Assembly: GCA_045650705.1 (NCBI GenBank)
Contig: JAZRRK010000041.1
Span: forward strand, 1-36,038
Source: UMGS1781 sp045650705
Lineage (GTDB): Bacteria; Bacillota; Clostridia; TANB77; CAG-508
Reading direction: 5' to 3'
DNA length: 36,038 nucleotides
A program made the translations under genes and the position numbers. The notes under the pieces were generated by a model. That model had not been told where the DNA came from. It did not search any database and worked only from the letters and a program-made list of their open reading frames with translations. Of this stretch, positions 1 to 6,824 are shown piece after piece (within the stretch, counting starts at the first letter, position 1; every line of letters begins with the position of its first letter).

Positions 1-253
1 GACCTGGACAGTCAACGTGTGCATAGTGTCTGTTATTTGTTTCATATTCTACGTGAGCTGTGTTGATTGTGATTCCTCTTGCTTTTTCTTCTGGAGCTCC
101 GTCGATTTGATCATAAGCTGAGAATTGAGCCATGTTTAATAATCCTAAATATTTTGTTATAGCTGCTGTTGTTGTTGTTTTACCGTGGTCAACGTGACCT
201 ATTGTACCAATATTTACGTGTGGTTTGGTTCTTTCAAATTTTTCCTTTGCCAT
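1..253 (-). CDS. tuf: Elongation factor Tu, N-terminal part (cut by window edge)
   Basis: EF-Tu is the GTPase that delivers aminoacyl-tRNA to the ribosome in the cytoplasm. Only the first 84 codons are in the window. They start at an ATG at 253, preceded by a strong AAAGGAGG site, and read MAKEKFERTKPHVNIGTIGH. The P-loop GHVDHGKT is at residues 19-26, the switch I sequence RGITI at 59-63, and the start of the G3 box DCPG at 81-84 where the window ends. It is the last visible gene of the str operon (rpsL-rpsG-fusA-tuf), 276 nt after fusA. That gap carries a palindromic repeat and a possible separate promoter, so tuf may also be transcribed independently. The identity is certain; the gene continues to the left of the window. 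Confidence 0.98.
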   Translation of the reverse strand, partial: MAKEKFERTKPHVNIGTIGHVDHGKTTTTAAITKYLGLLNMAQFSAYDQIDGAPEEKARGITINTAHVEYETNNRHYAHVDCPG

Positions 254-368
254 TTAAAAATCCTCCTTTAAATTTCGAAGTAACTTGTACTTTTCACATA
301 TATTTGTGAATTTACTTCATTTATTTATTTTTTAAATTTAATAACAAATTTTCTTAAAGCATTGCTAT

Positions 369-395
369 TTTATAACAATTTTGCTTTTTTTGCAA
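369..395 (-). promoter_or_regulatory. Possible internal promoter for tuf
   Basis: On the minus strand a TTGCAA box (390-395) precedes an extended -10, TGT-TATAAA (369-377), with a 15-nt spacer, about 115 nt before the tuf start. The spacer is short and the -35 is not consensus, so this is tentative. It would give tuf expression independent of rpsL-rpsG-fusA. Confidence 0.35.
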
Positions 396-439
396 TAGTT
401 TTATTGCATTTTTTTAAATTATTGTTAATATTAAGATGA

Positions 440-500
440 TGTAGGGGCGACCATTGGTCGTCCGTTTTTTCTTCTCGGACGTGCAATGCACGCCCCTACA
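440..500. repeat. Double palindromic repeat (TGTAGGGGCG family) between fusA and tuf
   Basis: A 61-nt inverted repeat with 10-bp ends TGTAGGGGCG and CGCCCCTACA. Each half carries its own small palindrome, GACCATTGGTC (449-459) on the left and GTGCAATGCAC (481-491) on the right. The halves are joined by a GTCCG/CGGAC stem around a T-rich loop. As RNA or single-stranded DNA it would form a four-way, cruciform-like fold. Each half is a separate unit of the form CGGACG-palindrome-CGCCCCTACA; the GACCAATGGTC unit recurs at 20491-20515 and 21747-21771. It could also slow or end transcription after fusA, but there is no clear U-run. Confidence 0.85.
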
Positions 501-529
501 TTTTAAATTTCAATATATATTTTCAATAA

Positions 530-2614
530 TTACTCTTCTTTTTTAGCTCTTGAAGCTACAATACTTTCAAGTACTGATTTTGGAACTTCTTCATAGTGAG
601 ATGGTTCCATTGCGTATGTTCCTCTACCTTGTGTTTTTGAACGTAGGTCTGTTGCATAGCCAAACATTTCTGATAATGGTATGAATGATCTGATTATTTG
701 CATTCCACTTCTTGCTTCCATTCCTTCCATTTTTCCACGTCTAGAGTTTACATCTCCTATAACATCTCCCATGTATTCTTCTGGAACTGTTATTTCTACT
801 TTCATTATAGGTTCTAATATAACTGATTTACCTTGTCTACATCCTTCTTTGAATGCCATTGAACCAGCAATCTTGAATGCCATTTCTGATGAATCCACAT
901 CATGGTAAGAACCGTCTACTAAAGTAGCTTTAAAGTCTATAACTGGGTAACCAGCTAAGATACCGCTTTCTGCTGCTTCACGGATACCTTCTTCTGTTGG
1001 TTTAACGTATTCTTTTGGAACAACACCACCAACAATTTTACTTTCGAATTGAACTCCTGTACCTGGCTCTAATGGTTCCATTTCTAACCATACATGTCCG
1101 TATTGTCCACGTCCACCAGATTGACGTATGAATTTTCCTTCTACTCTTACTTTGTTTCTTATTGTTTCTTTATAAGAAACTTGTGGTTTACCTACATTAC
1201 ATTCTACTTTAAATTCTCTTTTTAATCTATCTACGATAATGTCTAAGTGTAATTCTCCCATACCTGCAATAATTGTTTGACCAGTTTCATGGTTTGTATA
1301 TGTTTTGAATGTTGGATCCTCTTCTTCATGTTTTGCTAAAGCTATACCCATTTTTTCTTGAGCTACTTTATCTTTTGGCTCAATTGCGATTTCGATAACT
1401 GGCTCTGGGAATTCCATAGATTCTAGTATGACTGGACTGTTCATATCGCATAGTGTATCACCTGTTGTTACTTCTCTTAATCCAACTGCTGCTGCGATAT
1501 CTCCTGAATATACTTTATCTATATCTTCTCTATGGTTAGCATGCATTTGAAGAATTCTTCCTATTCTTTCTTTCTTATCTTTATTTGCATTTAAAACTGT
1601 TGAACCTGATTCTAATGTTCCTGAGTAAACTCTAAAGAAACATAATTTTCCAACGAATGGGTCTGTTGCAATTTTGAATGCTAATGCTGCGAATGGTTCT
1701 GTATCAGATGTTTTTCTTTCTGTTTCTTCACCATCTAATGTAACACCTTTAATATGTGGTATATCTAATGGTGATGGCATGAATTCTACAATGTAGTTTA
1801 ATAATTCTTGAACACCTTTGTTTTTGTATGATGAACCACAGCATACTGGAACTATTTTATTAGCTAATGTTCCTAGTCTTAAACCTTTTTTGATTTCTTC
1901 TTCAGAAAGTTCTCCTTCTTCTAGATACTTCATCATTAATTCATCATCTTGTTCTGCAGCAGCTTCAACCATTTCATTTCTGAATTTGTTAGCTGTTTCA
2001 ACTAAGTCTGCTGGTATTTCTGTCTCTTCAATAACTTTTCCTAAATCATCTTTATGAATAAATGCTTTCATTTTTATTAAGTCATCTATTCCTGCAAATG
2101 TATCTTCGCTACCAACTGGTATTTCTACTGGAATAGCGTTTGCATTTAATCTGTCTTTCATTTGGTTTACACAAGCAAAGAAATCTGCTCCTGTAGTATC
2201 CATTTTATTTACATATGCCATTCTTGGTACATGATATTTATCTGCTTGTCTCCAAACAGTTTCTGATTGAGGTTGAACTCCACCTTTTGCACAGAAAAAA
2301 GTAACTGAACCATCTAATACTCTTAGAGATCTTTCAACCTCAACTGTAAAGTCAACGTGACCTGGAGTATCGATGATATTTATTCTATGGTTTAACCATT
2401 GACATGTTGTAGCAGCAGAAGTAATTGTTATACCTCTTTCTTGCTCTTGTGCCATCCAGTCCATAGTTGCATCACCTTCGTGAGTTTCACCTATTTTATG
2501 GTTAACACCTGTATAGAACAAAATTCTTTCAGTTGTAGTTGTTTTTCCTGCATCTATGTGAGCCATTATTCCTATATTTCTTGTTCTTTCTAATGGAAAT
2601 GCTCTACCTGCCAT
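530..2614 (-). CDS. fusA: Elongation factor G
   Basis: EF-G is the ribosomal translocase GTPase, also used with RRF in ribosome recycling. The 694-residue product has the usual family length. GTPase motifs are AHIDAGKT (residues 18-25), RGITI (60-64), DTPGH (82-86) and NKMD (136-139). Domains II-V follow, including the domain IV stretch IRQSGGRGQYGHV and the C-terminal fold ending near TDLRSKTQGRG. The start is an ATG after TAGGAGGAAAAAATA. It lies 26 nt downstream of rpsG in the conserved str order and is probably co-transcribed with rpsL and rpsG. The version with CAKGGVQPQSETVWRQADKY in domain I is typical of clostridial EF-G, which supports the proposed host group. I see no oddities. Confidence 0.99.
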   Translation of the reverse strand: MAGRAFPLERTRNIGIMAHIDAGKTTTTERILFYTGVNHKIGETHEGDATMDWMAQEQERGITITSAATTCQWLNHRINIIDTPGHVDFTVEVERSLRVLDGSVTFFCAKGGVQPQSETVWRQADKYHVPRMAYVNKMDTTGADFFACVNQMKDRLNANAIPVEIPVGSEDTFAGIDDLIKMKAFIHKDDLGKVIEETEIPADLVETANKFRNEMVEAAAEQDDELMMKYLEEGELSEEEIKKGLRLGTLANKIVPVCCGSSYKNKGVQELLNYIVEFMPSPLDIPHIKGVTLDGEETERKTSDTEPFAALAFKIATDPFVGKLCFFRVYSGTLESGSTVLNANKDKKERIGRILQMHANHREDIDKVYSGDIAAAVGLREVTTGDTLCDMNSPVILESMEFPEPVIEIAIEPKDKVAQEKMGIALAKHEEEDPTFKTYTNHETGQTIIAGMGELHLDIIVDRLKREFKVECNVGKPQVSYKETIRNKVRVEGKFIRQSGGRGQYGHVWLEMEPLEPGTGVQFESKIVGGVVPKEYVKPTEEGIREAAESGILAGYPVIDFKATLVDGSYHDVDSSEMAFKIAGSMAFKEGCRQGKSVILEPIMKVEITVPEEYMGDVIGDVNSRRGKMEGMEARSGMQIIRSFIPLSEMFGYATDLRSKTQGRGTYAMEPSHYEEVPKSVLESIVASRAKKEE

Positions 2615-2640
2615 TATTTTTTCCTCCTATTTTTTTAAAA

Positions 2641-3111
2641 TTACCACTTATAGTGAGCAAATGCTTTATTAGCTTCTGCCATTCTATGTGTTTCTTCTTT
2701 CTTCTTAAATGCTCCACCTGTTTGATTTACAGCATCTAATATTTCAGCTGCTAGTTTTTCAGCCATTGTTTTTTCGTGTCTATTTCTAGCATAATTTACT
2801 AACCATCTTAATCCTAAAGTTTGTCTTCTTTCTGCTCTAATTTCGATTGGAACTTGATATGTTGCTCCACCTACTCTTCTAGCTTTAACTTCAAGAACTG
2901 GCATAATATTGTTAAGAGCTGTTTCAAATACTTCTAATGCATCTTTATTTTCTTTTTCTTTTACTATATCAAATGCATCATAAACTATTTTTTGAGCAAC
3001 TGTCTTTTTACCATCTAACATTATATTATTTATTAATTTTGTTACTATTTTGCTGTTATATATTGGATCTGGTAAAACATCTCTTTTTGCTATATATCCT
3101 CTTCTTGGCAC
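2641..3111 (-). CDS. rpsG: 30S ribosomal protein S7
   Basis: S7 is a primary 16S rRNA-binding protein that nucleates assembly of the 30S head. The 156-residue product has the standard length and begins MPRRGYIAKRDVLPDP, ending with the S7 signature KTMAEKLAAEI and a C-terminal HRMAEANKAFAHYKW. The start is a GTG at 3111, with AAGGAGTG upstream. It lies between rpsL and fusA. In Escherichia coli S7 represses the str operon by binding the rpsL-rpsG intercistronic mRNA; here that 260-nt gap holds a long hairpin (3249-3372), so a similar feedback is possible but unproven. Confidence 0.99.
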   Translation of the reverse strand: MPRRGYIAKRDVLPDPIYNSKIVTKLINNIMLDGKKTVAQKIVYDAFDIVKEKENKDALEVFETALNNIMPVLEVKARRVGGATYQVPIEIRAERRQTLGLRWLVNYARNRHEKTMAEKLAAEILDAVNQTGGAFKKKEETHRMAEANKAFAHYKW

Positions 3112-3248
3112 TTTTCTTCACTCCTTTTCTTAAAAATAGATATTTTACTAAAAAATATCAAAGTTACTCTGAAATCTTAATTTTCAGTCAGTGCTAATTA
3201 TATCTATATAAATTTTATTACATATCTTCATTAACACTTTTCAATTTT

Positions 3249-3372
3249 AAATTTAAATCAAAAACGAGTAATACTAGGAAAACAAATAAAAATTTTTGAG
3301 ACTATACGAGTGTATGTCGATAAAATTTTTATGTAGTTTGACAACGTAGTACGAAGTTTTTCATTTAAATTT
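3249..3372. repeat. Long rod-like hairpin in the rpsL-rpsG gap
   Basis: A 124-nt near-continuous inverted repeat. Pairs from outside in: AAATTTAAAT 3249-3258 with 3363-3372; AAAAAC 3260-3265 with GTTTTT 3356-3361; TACTA 3272-3276 with TAGTA 3347-3351; AAAC 3280-3283 with GTTT 3336-3339; ATAAAAATTTT 3286-3296 with 3322-3332; GAC and ATAC (3300-3307) with GTAT and GTC (3312-3318) around a gagt loop. Its outer arm reaches the rpsL stop codon. There is no ORF. It could be a ribosomal-protein mRNA control element, an attenuator, or a MITE-like insertion. Confidence 0.75.
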
Positions 3373-3785
3373 TATTTTTTTGGACGTTTTGCTCCATACT
3401 TAGATCTAGCTTGCATTCTATCTTTAACACCTGCTGTATCTAATGTACCTCTAATAATATGGTATCTAACACCTGGGATATCTTTTACCCTTCCACCTCT
3501 TATTAAAACAACACTGTGTTCTTGTAAGTTGTGTCCTATTCCTGGAATGTATGATGTTACTTCATATCCATTTGATAGTCTTACCCTAGCAACTTTTCTT
3601 AAAGCTGAGTTTGGTTTTTTAGGTGTAACTGTTTTAACTACTGTACATACTCCTCTTTTTTGTGGTGATCTTGCATTTGTTTGTCTGTTTAACTTAGAGT
3701 TAAATCCTTTTTGTAAAGCTGGAGCTGTTGATTTTGTAGTTGAAGTTTTTCTTCCTTTTCTTACTAATTGGTTGATTGTTGGCAC
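3372..3785 (-). CDS. rpsL: 30S ribosomal protein S12
   Basis: S12 lies at the decoding centre of the 30S subunit and affects accuracy and streptomycin binding. The 137-residue product begins MPTINQLVRKGRK and carries the TPKKPNSALRK signature. The lysine that corresponds to the classic streptomycin-resistance position (Bacillus numbering K56) is present at residue 56, so the wild-type residue is seen. Like other Firmicutes S12 it has an N-terminal insert compared with the E. coli protein. The start is a GTG at 3785, after CAGGAGGTGAAAAGAAAAA. It is the first gene of the str operon, and a good promoter lies 40-75 nt upstream. Confidence 0.99.
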   Translation of the reverse strand: MPTINQLVRKGRKTSTTKSTAPALQKGFNSKLNRQTNARSPQKRGVCTVVKTVTPKKPNSALRKVARVRLSNGYEVTSYIPGIGHNLQEHSVVLIRGGRVKDIPGVRYHIIRGTLDTAGVKDRMQARSKYGAKRPKK

Positions 3786-3827
3786 TTTTTCTTTTCACCT
3801 CCTGAAAAATAAACATTAACGTTTAAT

Positions 3828-3857
3828 ATTATACCACTTATATAGCACTAACGTCAA
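3828..3857 (-). promoter_or_regulatory. Promoter of the str operon (rpsL)
   Basis: On the minus strand, -35 TTGACG (3852-3857) and -10 TATAAT (3828-3833) are separated by 18 nt and lie just upstream of rpsL. It is divergent from the promoter of the orphan gene at 3994, about 50 nt away. Confidence 0.75.
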
Positions 3858-3907
3858 CATTTTTTTAGAATTTTTTCCAAATTTATAAAAATATTTCCAT
3901 AAACAAT

Positions 3908-3936
3908 TTGCCTATTTATGTCAATTGTGTTATAAT
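3908..3936 (+). promoter_or_regulatory. Promoter of the plus-strand orphan gene
   Basis: -35 TTGCCT (3908-3913), a 17-nt spacer and -10 TATAAT (3931-3936), extended by TG at 3928-3929. It predicts a leader of about 50 nt ending at GGAGGA (3981-3986), ahead of the ATG at 3994. Confidence 0.75.
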
Positions 3937-3993
3937 ATATGTAGATGTTTGGTTTTTTACCTATATTCTATTAATAAAAAGGAGGATTACACC

Positions 3994-4353
3994 ATGACAA
4001 ACATCAACATAAGTCTTCCCAGGGGATACAAAATTCTTGTAGAGAATTCTCTTGTAGCTTGTAGAGACTTTCAGCAAAAGCTTCTCTACAAACTTGCAGA
4101 GACAAAACCGCTGTTCTTCGCAGAAGCGGTAGCCCAAGCCCAATCAAAAGCATCTATCGATGCAAAGGGCATCCACTGTTGTCTACTTGACGTAGTCAAA
4201 GTGGAAAGCGGAAAACTTGGTGAGACAATAACAGATGAAAATTTTGTTATTACTGACTCAATGAAAATAGAGCTGAGCACAATGGTTCAGCCTATCTTCC
4301 TTGATAATCACATGACAGTAAATGTGATTGTTATACGAGTCCACACCAAGTAA
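3994..4353 (+). CDS. Orphan protein of unknown function, 119 aa
   Basis: I do not recognise this gene. The start is the ATG at 3994, 7 nt after GGAGGA; earlier in-frame codons lie upstream of the ribosome binding site. The product begins MTNINISLPRGYKILVENSL and has no signal peptide, membrane segment or obvious metal motif; there is one CC pair near residue 60 (GIHCCLLDVV). It ends in a hydrophobic stretch, MTVNVIVIRVHTK. It is alone on the plus strand between two minus-strand operons, with its own extended -10 promoter and a GC-rich terminator directly after the stop. In three full 60-base lines inside the gene (4021-4200) I counted 78 G/C in 180 (43%), clearly richer than its neighbours, with more C-ending codons. 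This self-contained layout suggests horizontal acquisition, such as a phage 'moron' or a mobile cassette. That it is a real gene is well supported; its function is open. Confidence 0.8.
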   Translation: MTNINISLPRGYKILVENSLVACRDFQQKLLYKLAETKPLFFAEAVAQAQSKASIDAKGIHCCLLDVVKVESGKLGETITDENFVITDSMKIELSTMVQPIFLDNHMTVNVIVIRVHTK

Positions 4354-4360
4354 CTCCTTT

Positions 4361-4397
4361 CCCCCTTCACGGCAACAGCCGAGAAGGGGGTTCTTTT
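4361..4397 (+). terminator. Intrinsic terminator of the orphan gene
   Basis: CCCCCTTC (4361-4368) pairs with GAAGGGGG (4383-4390), and the inner CGGC-aaca-GCCG also pairs, making a nearly perfect 13-bp stem followed by TTCTTTTTATT. It starts 8 nt after the stop codon at 4353. Confidence 0.9.
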
Positions 4398-4399
4398 TA

Positions 4400-5431
4400 T
4401 TATAAAATTAACATTGCATCTCCAAAACTAAAAAATCTATATTTTTCATCTACAGCTTTTTTATATGCATCCATTATAAATTCTTGTCCTGCTAAGCTAG
4501 ACACTAGCATTATTAATGTTGATTCTGGTAAATGGAAGTTTGTTATTAGTCTATCTATACATTTAAATTTATATCCTGGATATATAAATATACTTGTATC
4601 TGATTCTCTTTCTTCTACTGTTCCATCTTCTTTGGCAACACTTTCTAAAACTCTACATGAAGTTGTTCCTACTGCTATTATTTTATGTCCTTCTTTTTTT
4701 GCTTTATTTATTTTATCTGCATCTTCTTGTTTTATATAAAAGTGTTCTGAATGCATTTCATGTTCTTCTATATTTTCTACCTTTACTGGTCTAAATGTTC
4801 CTATTCCCACATGCAAAGTTACATTTGCAATTTCTACACCTTTTGCTTTAATCTTTTCTAATAATTCTTCTGTAAAATGTAATCCAGCTGTTGGTGCTGC
4901 AGCTGATCCATCATACTTAGCATATACCGTTTGATATCTATCTTTTTCTTTTAGTCTTTCTGTTATATATGGTGGTAGTGGCATTAATCCAATTTGATCT
5001 AGAATTTCGTTAAATATTCCTTCATATTCAAAATGTACTTTTCTATTTCCGTTTTCTAATACTTCTATAATTTCTGCTCTTAATAGTCCTTCTCCAAATT
5101 CAACTTTTGTACCTGTTCTTAATTTTTTACCTGGTCTTACCATTACTTCCCAATTGTTATTTTCCAATTGTTTAAGCAATAAAAATTCTACTAACTTTAT
5201 TGTTTCTTTTCCTATAATTTTTCCATATAATCTTGCTGGTATTACTTTTGTATTATTTCTTACCAAACAATCTCCTGGTTCTAAATAATCTATTATATCT
5301 TTAAATGTTTTATTTTCTATTTCTTTATTGTCTTTATGTAGTACCATTAGCCTAGATTCATCTCTTTTTTCAAGTGGATGTTGTGCAATTAGCTCTTTTG
5401 GTAATTCATAATTAAAATCTGATACTCTCAT
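4400..5431 (-). CDS. queA: S-adenosylmethionine:tRNA ribosyltransferase-isomerase (QueA)
   Basis: QueA moves the ribosyl part of S-adenosylmethionine onto preQ1 at tRNA position 34, forming epoxyqueuosine. The start is taken at the ATG at 5431 (MRVSDFNYELPKELIAQHP), because GGAG sits 7 nt before it; an in-frame ATG at 5467 gives a 12-residue extension without a ribosome binding site. The resulting 343-residue length fits the family. Visible family motifs are the N-terminal DFNYELP..LIAQHP, YDGSAAAPTAGLHFTEELL in the middle, LHVGIGTFRPV, and NFHLPESTLIMLVSSLAG near the C-terminus. It is the last gene of a minus-strand group running from 9759, 58 nt after the HExxH gene. No tgt or other queuosine gene is visible here. 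Confidence 0.97.
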   Translation of the reverse strand: MRVSDFNYELPKELIAQHPLEKRDESRLMVLHKDNKEIENKTFKDIIDYLEPGDCLVRNNTKVIPARLYGKIIGKETIKLVEFLLLKQLENNNWEVMVRPGKKLRTGTKVEFGEGLLRAEIIEVLENGNRKVHFEYEGIFNEILDQIGLMPLPPYITERLKEKDRYQTVYAKYDGSAAAPTAGLHFTEELLEKIKAKGVEIANVTLHVGIGTFRPVKVENIEEHEMHSEHFYIKQEDADKINKAKKEGHKIIAVGTTSCRVLESVAKEDGTVEERESDTSIFIYPGYKFKCIDRLITNFHLPESTLIMLVSSLAGQEFIMDAYKKAVDEKYRFFSFGDAMLIL

Positions 5432-5455
5432 TTTTTTCTCCTTTTTTGCATATTT

Positions 5456-5482
5456 AAGGAACGACATAATGTGTCGTTCCTT
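5456..5482 (-). other. Hairpin just upstream of queA
   Basis: AAGGAACGACA (5456-5466) and TGTCGTTCCTT (5472-5482) form a perfect 11-bp stem with a 5-nt loop, between the stop of the HExxH gene (5490) and the queA ribosome binding site. There is no U-run on the minus strand, so it is more likely a 5' leader structure, processing site or weak attenuator than a full terminator. Confidence 0.6.
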
Positions 5483-5489
5483 TGCATTT

Positions 5490-6824
5490 TTAATTTTTAC
5501 CTGTTAATACTTTAAACATTGCTTGTATTTCTTCAAACAAATTTTGTGGTTCATCATATAATTCTTCTTCTATTGAATATTTAAAGTTTTCATTATTAAA
5601 TGGTTGTGAGGTATAAGCAGAATCATTTAGCCCTACATATGTTCCTCTTTCTGCATCATAAACTTCTTCTCTCATATAGTCCTCATACCATTCATTTAAT
5701 CCTTCTACTCCAGCTTCATTATAGCCATACATTTCATAATCATGTAATGCTGGAATATCATAACCATTTTCCATACAATTTCTTTCTAAAGTATGTAAAA
5801 ATTCATGTAGGTATACTTCTTCTGGTGCTTGATTTGTTATTCCATATTTATAGGTATATTGATTTGCTCTGCTATTTATTCGAACTAAAGAAAATCCTAT
5901 GCCATACATATCCATTCCACCTAGACCTATCCAATTTTCTTTTATAGGTATTAACATAGTTCCATCATCATTTTCCATCCTGCAAACAACAAATATATGA
6001 TCATATTCATTTTGTTTAACTATTGGATATATTTGTTCTTTAACATCATTTGGTAAAATATGATATCCGTGTTCTTCAGAATATGAAATTGTTGTTATTG
6101 GTTCTTCTATTTCGTATGTATCATAAGTTACTGTCATCTTTTTATTTGAAAATTGATAACAATCATCTTTATATCTTTCCATATTAAGTTTTACGTTTTC
6201 TTTATCTGTAAGATTCAATTTTAAATTATACTGTTTTCCTTCTATTTCTACGTCTAATTCATTTATAAAGAAACAGGCAACCTTCCATTCAGAATCTTCA
6301 CTTTTTATACCTTTTTCAAGTTTAAAGTCTGAAAACCAAACCGTGCCTTTACATTTATTAGTATTTCCGCCTAGTCTAAAACTTATTTTTGCTGTTGTTG
6401 AATCTTGTGAATTAAATATATATTCTATTTGTTGCCAATCATTTGTACCTTCTATTGGATAAGAGTATTGGGTCGTATCCATTACCCCAATAGTAACTCC
6501 TCCATCTTCATTTTCTAATTCGCGTTCAACATTTTCCGTTTTTACCATACAAGTTATCTTATATGGTGTATCAGGTTCTACTTCAATTTCTTTATAAAAA
6601 GCTGCATCATTATAATTGTAATTTTCTATTTTGTAACTATTATCCTCTGAGTATTTTTCTCTCGAATCTCTTGAGAAGTTTGTTGCATCTTCAAGTAAAA
6701 TTGCTTTTTCAAAACCACTAAAATAGTTTTTCCTATATATATTAAATACAAATAAAAGTGCAATAATTAGTATTATTATTAATATAATACCTCCTACTGT
6801 TATAGCTCCTCTTTGATTTTTCAT
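5490..6824 (-). CDS. Membrane-anchored protein with a CBM-like domain and HExxH motif
   Basis: A putative surface metallopeptidase; no precise family recognised. The start is the ATG at 6824: it overlaps the gltX stop by one base (TAATG) and has GGAGG 7 nt upstream. An ATG at 6839 would add five residues but lies before that site. Residues 1-30 are a short basic start (MKNQRGAITV) and one membrane segment, faintly like a prepilin leader. Residues about 38-170 resemble a jelly-roll carbohydrate-binding module (the pattern YKIT.MVKTE...DWQQIEYIF...GTVWFSDFKLE). The C-terminal half contains HEFLH at 340-344, a zincin-type HExxH, but lacks the HExxHxxGxxH of metzincins; the third ligand is unclear (E or H near 361-375). 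The product is 444 aa, the catalytic part probably outside the cell. The domain reading is inference from motifs. Confidence 0.6.
   Translation of the reverse strand: MKNQRGAITVGGIILIIILIIALLFVFNIYRKNYFSGFEKAILLEDATNFSRDSREKYSEDNSYKIENYNYNDAAFYKEIEVEPDTPYKITCMVKTENVERELENEDGGVTIGVMDTTQYSYPIEGTNDWQQIEYIFNSQDSTTAKISFRLGGNTNKCKGTVWFSDFKLEKGIKSEDSEWKVACFFINELDVEIEGKQYNLKLNLTDKENVKLNMERYKDDCYQFSNKKMTVTYDTYEIEEPITTISYSEEHGYHILPNDVKEQIYPIVKQNEYDHIFVVCRMENDDGTMLIPIKENWIGLGGMDMYGIGFSLVRINSRANQYTYKYGITNQAPEEVYLHEFLHTLERNCMENGYDIPALHDYEMYGYNEAGVEGLNEWYEDYMREEVYDAERGTYVGLNDSAYTSQPFNNENFKYSIEEELYDEPQNLFEEIQAMFKVLTGKN

Noticed and set aside
440..500. CRISPR reading of the short repeats here and at 20491-20652 and 21611-21771
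   Set aside because: Units are irregularly spaced, differ in sequence, are palindromic and lack uniform spacers; no cas genes.
1818..2057. Plus-strand ORFs opposite fusA (here and at 681-908, 2399-2593)
   Set aside because: Shadows of the fusA coding frame; no ribosome binding site or recognisable protein.
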